Made by a program: the position numbers and the translations under genes. This document shows positions 44,141 through 58,070 of a stretch of 64,000 bases of DNA, piece by piece. The DNA is from Isoetes taiwanensis (Eukaryota; Streptophyta; Lycopodiopsida; Isoetales; Isoetaceae). The notes under the pieces are model-generated. The model did not search any database. It worked only from the letters and a program-made list of their open reading frames with translations, and was not told the origin of the DNA. The first letter of the stretch is position 1; every line of letters begins with the position of its first letter. The stretch covers positions 680,001-744,000 of the forward strand of contig JAJEKV010000207.1 in the NCBI GenBank assembly GCA_021234155.1, given 5' to 3'.

Positions 44141-47100
44141 TTACAAGTGAACATTCTCTAATTGTGCCATTAAAGCCTGAAACATTTTAGCCAAGCCATT
44201 GCTTGCCTTTTTAATTGCATCCAACCTCCTCACCAAGGTATTCTTTCCATCAGGCCACAGACATTCCTTTGGTGCATCATCATGGGTGCCTGATCTGCTT
44301 AATTTATCATGTATGGACTCTGAGCATTCCCTTGTTGCTGCTCTATATGAGGACTCTAAGAAGTTGTACAGAGAACTTGACCGCTGCACACGATACAAAT
44401 ACTTAGTATATAATGGAATACCATGTTGGCATATATTCCAACAAAATAGTAGTGCTAACCTTGGATAGAAAATCCCTCATTATTGTAAAATCCTCTGATC
44501 TAGCTAGTCCAATGACATGCAGAGATGTGAATGTCAACTGAATTATAGGAAAAGATGGGTAATCAGAACATGTCTACTACTGTGCTTGACAACTAATAGA
44601 GAAAACACCTGTTCTAGCAGCAATGACTTGTACTTGAATATTGATGGGCCTATTCCTTGGTCGATATCACAGGCCTCCAAAGAATGTACAAGCCCTTGAA
44701 CAACATCTCCAAACGAATCTCCATAGTCTAAAACCGAATTATCAAGATAAGGTAACAACGAGTGTATAAATTGCAACACTTTGATATTATCGTGTCAAAA
44801 CAACTAGTTCTTTACGTTTTCTTCCTATGAACATACCTTCTCAGACAAACTAACATAGATGGGACACACCACATGCAGCTTACAGAGAATCTGACGAGTG
44901 ATACTGTTATGATGTGCATTGCCATAACAGAGCAGAGCAAAACGTCTCTCAAGAACACATTTCAGCTGCATATAACTTACTTCTAAATCTTTTGCCTGAT
45001 TATTATGATTTTAGATCTGTATATGTCTTTCTTTTGGTTATTTCCTCCTCATCAATGGGCCCAGGAAAATCGTACCCTCTCGCTCAGCAGGAATTGCTAA
45101 TGCTGCAGCGGAATGGATGCGTATCTTGTAATTTGAAGAATCGCGAACAAGGACAAGAAGAATGCTGAAGATTGACGGCAACCTGAACCCAAAATACTTA
45201 ATACAGACATAACACATGCAATGTGAATTAAAACTCTTGATTTGATTTACAGAAAGAGAGAGCAGGCATCACATGCAAGAATTATTTATATAAAAGACCC
45301 ACGACTTGCAACTCATTTCCCATACTGCTCCAACCCCATTTTAGTCCAACTGCAATCAGCTCAGAGGTGAAATGCAACAAGCTTAAGAAGGCAACAATAA
45401 GGCAAATTTTTAGCAGGTAAAGACGAAATACAGTATATCAATTGGTATCCATATCTTAAATTCCAAATTCTTAAATCAAAATGGAATATGAAAAGCTTTA
45501 CCAGAATAGCTTACCACGGCATAGCTTTTAGGCATAATGTCCTATTCATGAACAGGTTTCCCAAAGAATGGCAGACATTCCATTGCACCTTTACCATATC
45601 AGACATGTCAGAGACAAGATCCATCCTAAAGATACTCATATTATAAAACTCACCTTCACGTTTCCAGTACTGATACATGAAAGTAACGTTTGCACCATTT
45701 TCTCGAGCCATAAAGATGGAACGAACTCTGCCCCAGTCATTCCTGCTCTATCCCCAGCACCGCCAAAATTTAGAAACTTAGCAAGATTTCCTATGGCTCT
45801 AACAGCATTAGCTCGGACCTGATACAGGGAAAACAAAACAAAAAACAATACTTAAGATGCTTCAAGAAGAAGTGAATCTGCCCACAATCTGGATTAATAA
45901 AAAACAAGGGCACAGAAACCATCAGCTCATTTTTCTTGCTAAAATATGGCTATCACCATAACGACAACATTTGACCAACCGATCTCAACTCCTCATCTAT
46001 AATCCATGACTTCCGACAGAAATCTTCACTTGAATTTCTATTATCCATAATACAATATGTTACACATGCCTTCATAAAGTTTGCCATTTTCCCTTTTACC
46101 CATTTTCAGATGTAGTGTTTTATACAAATTTATCTACGCTTTTATGATAGAGGTTCATTATTCCTCCTCGTGGTTTCACGAATTTACGACTAATGTGCCA
46201 CTGCATAATTAATACCACCTTGCCTTGGTTCTAACTAAACATTAAAATTGCAAGGAAAAGGAATTCCACGAAATCATAAAGGACGAACCACAAGTGGAAA
46301 CCCAACAAAAAAAAGGAAAACATAAGGGATATACCTTGTCTCCATCCTTGGAAGCAAGAATAGAACACTCTGCTAGAATCTTCAAGATTCCATTATCAAC
46401 TGGCACATCTATCACAGACAAAATGATATGTAAGAAAATAATAAAATCAACTGCAAGTCAATTTCCACTCACCGTAATTATAGTCTTTTACTGAGGCTTT
46501 GGATATAGCATCACACATATTTGCTAAGGCCCAGGATGAAGTGATACGGACCTACATAAAATGTGCTCAACAATATACCATGGCACAAGCGGGCAAAACA
46601 GTCATAACAACAGACATCTGTGATCGTGGTATGCACCAAATATAAATGCTTAAAATGTGTCATTAAAAAGGTGATCTGACTCAAACTCATTACACCACAA
46701 TGATCAAGCATATTAGCATAAGGAATAGGATTAGAGAATGAAAAGTTTTGTTCCATTGATGCTATAAAAGATAAATGGGAAGAAGGAAATCAACAAGTTA
46801 TTTTTGTAGTCTCAATGATATAACATGTTCAAGAAATAAATAGGATATAGAAATTTGCTTGTAATGTTACCGAGATAGAACTATCTACAATGGAAGACTG
46901 GATAATCTTCGTGATTGTCACAGTATCATGATATCTACATCATAGAACATAAAAGGATCAAAAACTTTGTATTAGCAAAGCAGAACCAAACCATGCTATA
47001 CCTTTCAACAAGGTTAAGAAATCCGACAAGTACGCCTATGGCTCGGCAGGCAGCAGATCGGAACAGATGGTATTCCATCCTTCAATGCTGCACTTGTCTA

Positions 47101-50100
47101 TATGTACAGATTATCATGAAAATGCAGATGTATCTTTTGCAAAATAAAATAAGCGAGCGAAAGCTCAATTCAATAGCTGCAACTTACCACGGCAAGGACA
47201 ATAAAGTCCCTTTTTGAGAGCGGCAGGGAAGAAAACACAGCAGATGTCAATCCAGCAAAACATGTCAATGCTGCTCCACGGACCTGTCAAACCCAGGATG
47301 TTGATATAAAGTTTGTCCCTTCTCAGCAAAAACTGGCAAACATTCTTCCGATGCAATTTGATCAACTTTTGTTTGCAGTAATGAAAGTTGCCAATGGGTT
47401 CACACAATGCTTACCAAATGCCCTTAAAATTACTTGATTATGTAGCCATGAAATACAAGGTATCTACCTGATCTGCTTTAATAAGGAGTTTATGTGGTAT
47501 TGGTTTATTTCAGATACATCAACAGCAATAGATACATTAAATTGAACATCTAACAATCTGATCGGAAAGATAACTGGAGTCTTCAGCATTTCCTCAGTAG
47601 CTTATTACATGGAGACCTGGAGCATGTGCAAACTTTTGCCGCATCTTCCCATCGGTGATGAAGAATGAGGTTGAGTGTATGAAGAACTACTTCTGCTCTT
47701 TTTGGACATAACTTTCCTTGAACCCTATTTAACTTTGGAGAAGATGAGACTTTAAGGAATAAATAACCGAAACACAGATCATAATCACTTGTCCCATAGG
47801 GACAAGCCCCACTTTAATTCTTCTTTGTTTTATTGACATAGCTTGTTTCAAGAAATCACAGGAGCCAGCTTACTATGGCCCATCTGAATCTCAAGTTCAT
47901 GAATGAAAGTCACATAGAGGATTTCAAAATAGGAGGATATTCCAATACACTGGGCTGAGGAGGACCACAATGAAAATGATCTCTACAGAATGCATGTAGA
48001 CAGGAAGTTCCTCTAGCTTGGGCAGGTTAGAGTGGCAGTGCAGCCAAATGGCATTGATGACAAAGACCGCCCAAATTAGCACTTATTTGGCTTATGACGT
48101 TATCCAGTTGTATGGCATGTTAATAACGAATCAACAAGCATGATGTCATGCGAGATTATATAGATATTGGGATTACAGAAAACTGAATGGCCACCAAAAT
48201 TTGCATCCCATGACAACTATGGCAGCATCCAAGTTAGATGCTACATTATAGGCCAGCTACACAAATTGTGACGGGATGTAATGGTAACATTCTATGGGAC
48301 ATGACCGTGCCCAGACTATAATGAACATAACCAAAATGCTCTAACTTAGAATATAGGAGTACCAAAATTTCAAAATGCTAACTACACAAGACATCCTTTC
48401 ATGTGTCATCAGAATGTTGTGAGGTCGAACAATTAATGAGATAAATGTCCAGACAATGTTGTATATGAAAGTAATGATGAAGAGATTAGACGGGTATCAT
48501 AGTGAAGATATGGCCCAACAGATCCATTGCCAAGGCTCACTTTTCTCTCCGGCAATCTCTTCCTCCTTGGCTTGCATTTTGAAACAACCTGCTTGTGTGA
48601 GCTCAATTGTGTTCCCTTTTTTTTTCCAATCTGCAGTTTGAAGCATTATTTATTGCTTGTATTTGAAACAAAGGAAGTTTGCACTGGTAAGTTCTCAAAA
48701 TGATCATTTACAAGTCTACCCTGAAGAGAACTCCTATATTTATGAGATAAAATTGAAGGCAGAAAAGATGACAAACCGTAGGAGATGAATGCACCAGAAT
48801 TGCAGGAAGGTGCTTATTGATGGCTTCAAGCCACTCCGAACTACCAGAAGAAGAAGAGGGGCTCCAATTTTCAATGATCTCCAAAATATCTGGATTATTC
48901 TGCATTCCCTTAGAGACAGAAAAGAACTTCACTGGCCTCGGCAACAGGGATGGTGATGGGGGTTGTAGAAGAGAATCGGCTGTGTCATCTGTGCCCTTAA
49001 ATCCTGAGGCAGCCCGCAAGAACTCATCTAGCAGCTGAGAAGGAAACAATTGTTTTTAATTATGTGCTGCATTCTGTAATGCATGAGCATATTTGAGCAA
49101 TCCGCCGTCCGCATCACATGGATATTAAGGAAAATATGTATCCTAGATTTGCAATTAGATAAAATGACACAAGTCCAAGTACTTACACGTATGGCATGTG
49201 AGATTATTTTATCCTCAAATCCTTTCCAATCCCCACTTCCATGTATTAGGTTGCTTCTTTCATTACCTATGAGTTTATGGACAGTGGAGGACAGCTCTTG
49301 CCAGTAGCAAGAGACTGCTGTTGAGTAATTGTGCACAGCATCCTTCAGGACCTATACATTAGAAAATAGAAGATGGTAAACAACTCCTCTACATTCAACA
49401 ATGAAGAGACACAAATGATTCAATCATGGCATAAAAATGCCAGCACCAATTAAAGTACACGGAACATATAGAAAATATCCAATGGGCAGAATAGAATGAA
49501 TGATAGCGTAAACAGAAAATTTCTGCAGCCTTGTTTTTAGGGTATTATATTTGAACTGAACACTAACAAATGGTACATAGAGACCAGATGAGATTTATGC
49601 CATGTCATCAAACTGTCAACTCGTGCAAAATGTCATGAACAGGTTCTCTTGTAGGAGATCACTTTTGGCGCCTGTTTTAGATGCTCTCCCATATTGTTTC
49701 CATCATTCTATAGATCGGTTATTTCACACTCTAAAATCGTTCAGCTTTTTTTCTCTTCCCCATACCTGAGGCATGAGAACATGGCACTAGGGTTAAGAAC
49801 TAAAACCCTCACAATTTGCATGTTCTGTAGCCATGCAAAAGCCACACATGAGGAGACCTTTCAATAATTAAATTAGTTATGCAGTGCAGATTCAACTTCT
49901 ACCTAGTTCAAAAGATAAGGAAAACCGAATTATTGATGTCTTCTAAAATGTCTAAAGCAAAAAGCGATAGCAGCCCCCACCTGCAAAGATCCGATACAGA
50001 TAACTGGCGATATGCATGACTTTGCATATAGAATTAAATCCAAAAATAGTGACTTGTCATGTTCAGAGTTGTGGGATCCTGGAATGAAACAGAAACAGCT

Positions 50101-53100
50101 TAATCAATAAAACTGCTATAAATAAAAGAATTTTTATCTTTTTACTTTTCATTTGAAAAGCTATTGTTACAATTCCCAAGCACTTTTACCTAGTATATTT
50201 TCTTGGATCAAACAGGTTACTTGTTGAGAAACTGGAGAAGCACAAAATGATGCACTGAGGCAATCAAGTGCCGCTACCTACAATTGGCAGGCATTCTTTA
50301 ATGATCAACCTTAACAAAATGAACATACCAATTGTTGCAAACAAATGCCAAGGACAAGCACCATTATACTGATCTGATCATGTGGTTTCAAAAATGCACT
50401 ATGTGCTCTTCTGTGTACTGATCTAATAGCATTAGCTAAAATGTCTGGAGGTAGCCGATCATAACTGTTCAAGTAGAGACAAACTCATTAATGAATGATC
50501 GAATTAAAGTTGATATACCCTGGTATTGGTTCGCACTTCCAAATTCTTAATGGATGAACTTACGGAGTAGCTGCGAACAAAAGTGACAGGGCCTTAAAAG
50601 CTGATTGCAGGGTCCCGGCATGGGATTCATGCGTGATGGCATAAACAAGACCTAGAAACAAATGGAAATGTTTAGCCAAAAAATAATGCAATTCTATAAA
50701 AGCTTTATTTCTTTAGCAACCTTCATGAAGTTGTAATACAACTTGTCCCAATGAGCTGGAGATTGTAGTAAAGGATCCGGATCGTGTAGATTCCTTATAC
50801 TCAGAGAGTTGCAAAAATGATCGCAAGGGACCTTCTAACAGAGCCGTAAGGGCCGAAACAGCAGCCATTCGAGCCTTTCAACAAAATAAATCGATAGATC
50901 AACACATTCTAGTAAAAAATAAACTAGCCACAAAAAATTTTGTCATTAATGGGCCATACACATTTTGCAGTCTGTAAACTTTATCCCAGAAACCAACTGG
51001 CAGATGGCATTAATTAAGTAGACAATTAAGTAGACAAGACTAGCATGGCCACATCAATGCCCACAGTAGTACTTAAATAAAATAGCCTACATTGTTCCCA
51101 AACATCATATGTCTACTATACTAAGTCCACCTAACATTGTTGATACCTTTACAACAGGATCAAAGAGGAGGACAGTAAGCAGTGTCATCTGATATGGCCT
51201 GCATTACAAAGATGAAATGAAGATAAATATCATATCTGAAGGATACTGAACTGAAAGGTTAGACATGAACCTCTTTTAAGAGCTTAAAACCATACCGAGG
51301 ATTCAAAACATCTTGCGTTGGGAAAAGCAAAGTCCATTGTGCATGAACTAGTTTTGGATTTGCATGAGCCATTGCCTTCAAGTCACATGTATACATAGGT
51401 GTTAGATCACAAAGTGAATTGGCATTTATAATAATTTTGTCAAGAAAACCACAATTATTTGCTCTCCAATAAACATCATAAGCAACACAACCTGGATATA
51501 AATCATGCAAGGCTTATCATGCACCTATATTGTTTAAGAAAAGAAGCAACTTGGCATAAATCAAAGAAGTATGGTGACCTCAGATTATCCCACATTATTA
51601 ATCCATGTCTAAGACATCACTAGGTCAGCACAATTAACTTGATGTGAGTTCTGTAAATTTAAGTCTACGAGGATCTCTTAGTTAATTAGCCTGTTCAAGT
51701 AGGTTCTCATACTTAATAATGGCAAATTTTGTTAGTTGCAAAATAAGATTCAATCGTAGCAATAAATGAAAACTAGTAGCTACCTGAATAGCTAAAATAG
51801 CATTTGTTCGAGCTTTTGAACTTCTATGATGGTCTTGCTCACCAATGTAGTTGTCACTGTCACTAAGGTCTGAATCGGAAGAAAAACCATGTCGAGCTGT
51901 TACATTGGACTGCATTGTAACCTCAATTTTGTCTGAAGAGCAAGATGCTTTGGAACGCAAGTGTGGAGGTCTATAGAGGTTATCTTTTTTAGGTTTAACA
52001 TCTGAAAATTCTGCATGGTTTCCATGAGTGGAGGTTTCCCTTCTTCCAGAAATACCCTTCAATCCATAGCCAAAAAAAACTCGTAGTGAAGCCACAAAGC
52101 TGGCGACCTGGAAACACAGTGTTTCAATTCATGAGATAGCATATATGATCATGCAAATATGAAGTGTGCAGCTGGAATTACATTATTGATTTCCCTTTTT
52201 GGAATTACGTTCTTCATTTGCCTCTTTCTTATTTAGCTGGTGTTCATTTTTCCAAGTAGCCCGCAACTTCAAAATGGTTGTTGTATGAACAGGTTAGAGA
52301 TCACCTTCATGGTCTTGGCTAATTGGCAGATGCTGTTTGGTTCCACTTGGCTTGGTCCCGGATGGTTGGCTCTTCCCCGCTTGGCTGAAACCAAGTCTGA
52401 ATTGGGAACTGGGGTCAATTTCAGCATTATCCATATTGGAAGAAGTTCCAAATAGCAGTTTATCATTACATAAATGAGCAAGCCAGCCCTTGGGTGTAAC
52501 GTTGGAAGGTTTTACATTAGAGAAAAAGCTCCCACATTCAGTAGCCAACCAACTTTTGGGTTAGTTTTTTGAATGTAACATTATTATATGGCACTCCATG
52601 CCATTCAATATCCTTCATTGAAATCAAAAAGCTCACACACAGTTTCTCGTTTCCACATTCCACTTGCACTGGACAGTGTTCATCCCAAATTAAAGACAAC
52701 TGCATAGACTGACTGATGAATAGCCTCCTTGCACCATTCCCACCCCAAATATTTGTGCATTACGCAAGAACAGATTCATATAAGAAACTTTTCAAAGTGA
52801 TGTCGGAATAATATATATATTATGGTTACGGGTTTTTATAAGACAATATCAAATAGAAAGAATAGGTTTTCTTATTTAAAGGCGTGGATTGGCAAAAACG
52901 TGGACTATATATGAAGCACAAAGAATCTAGGGGGCGAATGCATGCACAACATACAAACCATATTGGTGACATCCTTAGAATCAAGATGGAAGACATGCAA
53001 CTTCCTTGTTTCAGTTGTTCTCAGCCAATAAACCTTCTGGCATTAAACTCCAGGATGTGGCCTGTGATATACTTGAGGAAGGTGGGGATGACGTCAAGTC

Positions 53101-56100
53101 CGCGTGGCCCTTATGAGCTGGGCTACACACGTGCTACAATGGCAATTACAATAGGAAGCAAGGCTGCACGGCAGAGCGAATCTGGAAAGATTGCCGGAAA
53201 GAGTCCGGATTCTCTGCAACTCGAGAACATGAAGTTGGAATCGCTAGTAATCGCGGCCCGCAGGCCTAGAACGGGCACCAGTTATTGAACCTTATATACG
53301 TTCCATGAACAATGATCAAGCTTCATAAGTTTTCAGGCATTGCAAGAACCACTTCCAATCACATGCTCAATGGTCCCTTTATGCATGTGGGTTTGCATTA
53401 GCGAGAAATTCTTCCTATCTGATCCATACAGGATCCGTTTACTACTGCGATAATTCTTGCTATCTGTACTATGTTTACTTATTAAAAAAGATTTAAAATA
53501 CCTTGCCTTCAAAAAAATAAAAGAATACAAAAAAAATAAACATTACTAAAAATGCTTACATGTTCTTCGAGTGGTCCTTTTGCATCTGATAATACCAAAT
53601 GCGTGCAACGGAGTACTGCAGCATAGAACCTGCAACAATGTCAAGGTTTGGACATTTGGCTCAAAAATAAGAAACATCCATTATACTATAAGTGTAAGTT
53701 GTTACTCTGATGAAGTGAACAGGATCACAAGGGACATGCAGACCTTGAAGAAAGCAGGTCTTCGGAAAGAGTCTTTCCGACCACCATATCATCCAGAATC
53801 CTTCGCAGGGCCTATTAATCAGGTTTATATAGTTAATCCAAAACACTAGTTTACAATAAAATTAGGAGATTGATAACTTACAAGAACCAATTTGTTCCAA
53901 ATTTCCTTACAAATAAGAGCTGATGCTCGACTAAACACATTACCAATGGCTAAAAATGCCAACCTTTGGCATTCTTTATCACTTTGTGCTTCCCTTCTTC
54001 CATCCATCTGCCGCACCTTGCTAGATGGAGTAACCGATTGTGGAGATTGGGATATGATCAATGATATTAGAATATTTACAATGGGATTAACTTCTTCAGC
54101 TGGTACTTGTCCTCCATTATCATGAAAAAGTTGGCTGTCCATTTCAAAACACTTGGGATTACATTGTTGGAAACGTAGTATATGTTCATTACAAAAGATA
54201 CAGAAAATCACTCCAATAATGATGGTTAGGTAATAAAGGGTTTAATGGGGTATAGTAGGGGTGCCAATAGATAAAGCCACATATTTTCCTATTATCTAGA
54301 GAAATAAGAGCCTCTTAGGCACCTCTAAGCAGAAAATAGATAACCCTTTTCTATTATTTTTATGCAAATAATAATTAAAAGAATTATAAGCAATCCTTTG
54401 CAAAGAAAACAAAGAGTCAAATGAAGGCTAAAATGAATTTTCTGCTGAATCTATCATTAATTTATTTGGATTAAATTAATTTCTCTGTTGCCACTTAGCT
54501 TATGCACTAGGCAAGGGAACATTCTAGTCTTCTCTCAACTACAAAAACTTGAATTAATTGATTCTTAAAGAAAATTACAAAGAAACAAAGCAATGACTCC
54601 AAAAATATATCTACCATCTTACCTGAGAGCACGTAGAACTTCTATATGTAACTCACAGCAAGAGTCATAAATCTGAAGGTTCTTCTTTGGAAGCGAATAG
54701 CAGTCATTAAGCCACTTAAGGACTTCACAAAGCATTTGTAAGATATTGATCAGATCCAGAAGTCTGAATTCTAGATGCATATGTGAACTCACAGTTGTCA
54801 TCTGAAAGGCCAATGACATTTCTCAGCATTAACAAACATACATTAACAAAAGAACTTCAAGAATTTCTTTTCAACTGTTGGTACTTATAGAATTGCTATT
54901 TTTACTGGTAAGAATATATATAGGATGCCAACTGGTAATGTTGGATGTATATACAAGAATATATTATCTATTGTCTTTATAGGTGCCAACTATAGTGTCT
55001 CGCATAGACTTTTTATATTGTATTCTCAACTACATTGTATGTTTCTGTTGTACTATGAACCCAAAAGTCAACAATATGCTAGTAAATGTGTCCAATGAAA
55101 TCTAACTATTCATCTCAATCTAGAGAATCTAAAGCTAACATTACATAAAGAGAATTTGGGAAGCCAAATGTTGATTGCCACCATGCCAGCAGATACAGAT
55201 GGTATGGTATAGACACGAACACGACAGATAATGCTCAATCTTATTTCCGACGTTGCTCAGAATCATATCCTTTGAAATACATGCCAACCCAAAAGTGTGG
55301 TATTTGACAAATAAAAAACTAACCAAATTGCAAACTTTGCTCAATGTTCCTAAAGATTCTGGTTCCTTACAGAGCCGCCACCAGGAGAAAACTGACTGCA
55401 TCAGAAAATGAATATCCACAGCCACCTGCGCAAGAAGAGCAGCTAATAGATATCACAAAAGAGCAAAAGAGCATTGTATAACAAATCAAGCTATCTGCAT
55501 ATGACAAAAAAAGTTGCGATTCATTTAACAAGTTTCAGGGGTCAGCTATGGATCCCAATGATATAGCTGATGAATACCTCTACTTGTACATCCTTGATTA
55601 GAGAGCCAATCAACCCTAATCAATCTTACAAAAAGGAGATCTGCTATCTGTCTGCTGCTTTTGGCCAGCCTTTCTGCCTAACTTGAGTTACAAGAAGAGA
55701 ACTAGCTGTCTGTTTACGAGGTCCAAGACATGATCCATAGCAAACATTTGACAAGCTCCATTCTATAAGGTGGTACAGCAAGCATCTTTTTATGATGGCA
55801 GGGTGTTTGTTAAATCGCACAGCAAGCCATAACACAGTGAAGTGCCAGAGAATCAAAAGGGATGGGATTGATTAATTTGAATATATTATATATGAACCAG
55901 TATTATGTTGTCAAATATCCTGATACCCGGATTTATCTAACCAAGATTGTATAATCAAAATGTTGCATGAACAGCACTAAAGTTCATCCAATTTCAGTTA
56001 GAATTGTGTGTCCTATAATGTAACTGGAAATAATGCTCCTAGCAGCCCTTGAAAGAAGGGGCAGAGAATGTACAACAAGCAAATTTCACATGCCATTGAA

Positions 56101-56486
56101 TTACACTACTCCCATTTAAAACAGAGTTACATTCCAAGTTATTTCAATCAGCTGTTGATTAACTCAGTCTTAAATATATCATGCTCAAAAGCATTGCATA
56201 ATACGAAACTGCATGCTATTCACACTGCTGTTTAAAGAAAAATGAAAACAAATTATAAAATGTGGCACTGTACCTCTTGAAGAGGGAGCTCCGCAGCTGA
56301 TCGAACAAGGGAGATCTGCCCCAGAAGTTCCTGAACCAGCTGAACAGAAGTTTTGGGCCACCCGGCCTCTGAAGAAGAAGAAGAAGTGCATTGATGAATA
56401 GATTGAAAGACGGTGCGCCAAAGATATGTCCTGGAAGGTCCTGCTCCAAGTGGGTTCACCGTGGCCCTTCCGAATTTATCTCCCAT
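44141..56486 (-). CDS. HEAT repeat-containing protein 6-like (HEATR6-type ARM/HEAT protein), 27 exons
   Basis: Exons (high to low): 56486-56274, 55425-55324, 54801-54623, 54134-53882, 53811-53744, 53629-53560, 52107-51784, 51375-51296, 51198-51147, 50874-50721, 50651-50564, 50464-50370, 50273-50190, 50078-49981, 49351-49187, 49034-48777, 47283-47188, 47097-47002, 46934-46871, 46551-46473, 46408-46335, 45818-45654, 45588-45515, 45182-45076, 44727-44609, 44537-44460, 44383-44141. All have GT-AG borders. Together, less one surplus base, they give 1,158 residues, near the ~1,165 I recall for the Arabidopsis homologue. Landmarks are RFYAAVLRCTHLVLSD, NLYRPPHLRSK with SDSDLSDSDN (conserved DUF4042-type block), RTNAILAIQ, PKLVHAQWTLLFPTQDVL, VRGAALTCFAGLTSAV, VRITSSWALANMCDAI and SNYKIRIHSAAALAIP. 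Helical repeats dominate; there are no membrane segments. In exon 18, GTTC-CGATCT has one extra base (about 47060) that breaks the frame between DGIPSV and RSAACRAIG. The molecular role of plant members is largely unknown. Confidence 0.85.
47284..48776. other. Intron 16 of the HEATR6-like gene
   Basis: A ~1.5 kb AT-rich intron with no nested gene or recognisable transposon. Confidence 0.6.
52108..53559. other. Intron 6 of the HEATR6-like gene, with a nested mitochondrial insert
   Basis: A ~1.45 kb intron. Apart from the rrn18-derived piece at 53061-53265 it is AT-rich and noncoding. It includes a short TA run at 52810-52820. Confidence 0.7.
53061..53265 (+). rRNA. rrn18: Nuclear copy of mitochondrial 18S rRNA (rrn18) 3' region, non-functional
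   Basis: GAGGAAGGTGGGGATGACGT, then CAAGTCCGCGTGGCCCTTAT, GGGCTACACACGTGCTACAA, TGGCAATTACAATAGGAAGC, GCGAATCTGGAAAGATTGCC and ATGAAGTTGGAATCGCTAGT match the 3' third of plant mitochondrial small-subunit rRNA. The GGCAATTACAAT-GGAAGCAAGGCTG arm is typical of plant mitochondria. Plastid 16S differs there. Only ~200 of ~1,900 bases are present, with substitutions (for example GAGCTGGGCTACAC) and an altered segment at 53195-53210. It lies antisense inside intron 6, so it is a nuclear mitochondrial insert (NUMT). The overlapping 134-codon ORF is spurious. Confidence 0.85.
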
Positions 56487-56599
56487 CGCTACTTAACATC
56501 CATACGGCCAGTTTGTTATATGAAACTGTCCACCCTTCTCTCTATAGATGGTATTAACAATTATTTTAGTTATAGTTAAACTATTGCATTGTCGAACAT

Positions 56600-58070
56600 A
56601 GGCTCTTCAGATCATTAACGGCTTGCGACGTCTCGCAAAAAGAAGCCTGCAGATTTAGATGGTATGCAAAGAGAACTCTTGACATCGGCTGGAACCCTTT
56701 TGGAAGGATTTTTCTCACAATAGACCAACCATCAGCCGAGTGGTTTTAATACATAAGGCGAGAGATTCACACTGTCCTGCTAAATACCGCACAATCATTG
56801 TCATCTCATTGCTGGCGAAACTACTAGCATGTGGTACGCGCACTTGCACAGGTAGGGTTTAGGCCCAAACATTCTAACATAGACCACATCTTCACATTCT
56901 GCACCTTGATAGAATACAGGCTTTACGAAACATGCTCCATATGAATGATTAGCTTGAAGATTGGCTTGTACAACATGGTGGTGGAGGTTCAGGCTTTCTC
57001 GCCATGTCATCCGATAGCTGATATATGCTTATGATGTAGATCTCTTAGCCTACACCCCAATGAATATGCAGCAACATTTGGATTCTAGATGCCTTTAGCA
57101 CTTCCTGCCAAACCACTGGGATGCACGTCAATTTGGCCAAAACGAATGTTCTCATGTGTCATCCTCGAGGCAACAGAGACAGTCTTGCTTCGCTTACCAA
57201 GGTCAACATGTGGGTGGTACAAACATACAAGTATCTAGAAGTGAAGTTCACTACTATTACATATTGGAATACATGTATCAGGCAACGGTGACAGCATGCT
57301 AGAAGATTTTCTATGCAATGCAGAACAATTGTCACAAAGTAGAGCTTTACGACTGGTCACATCACTCACACTTGTTCAAAGCATTGGTGGAGTCTGTGCT
57401 TCTGTATGGAATGGAAGTATGGGAGCCATTAATATCATTTACCACTTGGAAGACTTGGAATGGATACAGAAGGCCTTTTTTACCCAAGCACTTGGAGTCA
57501 AGTCTACGGTCCCATATCAAATTCTTCTACAAGAGATTGGCTTTCTGCCTCTGCAAAGAACTGTTCTAGAATGTCACATCATATACTGTCAAAAAGTGTT
57601 TAGCGCAAGAGACTCTCATCTTCTGAATCTCACCTACACCATGGCCATGGGTCCACAACACCTTAAGGCATGTTGGAAGGAGAAACAGCCACATGATTCT
57701 CCAGTTGGAATGTGCAGGAACAGGGGTGCATATAAATGCATAACAATTAGGACCACAATTGCCTCAAACAGTATCTGCATGCATGTTTTCAATGCATGTC
57801 TCCGAAGTAAGCTTTATGATAAGCAATGCTTTGGAGTTTGCTAAAGACATCCCACTACAAAAGCCAGATTAATTTTTGCTTTCCAGGGGCCCGCAATGTT
57901 ATTATTAATTTGCCCATGAAAAGACATAGAGCAATTGCATCCATTTGAACAAGAGCACACCTAGCATTGCCCAACATTTCACCTATACAGACACGATAAG
58001 ATGGGTTGCTTACACCTAACCAACCACTACATATACGTATGGACACACCTTCGGTGGGCACACGCTGGCA
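56600..58070 (+). pseudogene. Decayed LINE, C-terminal half of ORF2
   Basis: + frames, with many stops, give in order LIYAYDVDLLAYTPMNMQQH (degraded motif C), then 57318-57569 with LVESVLLYGMEVWEP. The alternative frame follows with QALGVKSTVPYQILLQEIGF, and last RHRAIASIRTRAHLALPN near 57910-57965. The same signposts occur in the LINE at 22382-24200 (SVILYGSEIWGP, ELGVKAQTPYPMML), so both belong to one family. It starts about 115 bp upstream of the HEATR6-like start codon, pointing away from it. Confidence 0.7.

Noticed and set aside
53061-53265. Plastid 16S rRNA origin
   Set aside because: The arm TGGCAATTACAAT-GGAAGCAAGG and GATTGCC fit plant mitochondrial 18S; plastid 16S has a different sequence there.
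52884-53288. 134-codon + strand ORF
   Set aside because: Its second half overlaps the mitochondrial rRNA-derived sequence inside an intron of the opposite-strand gene.
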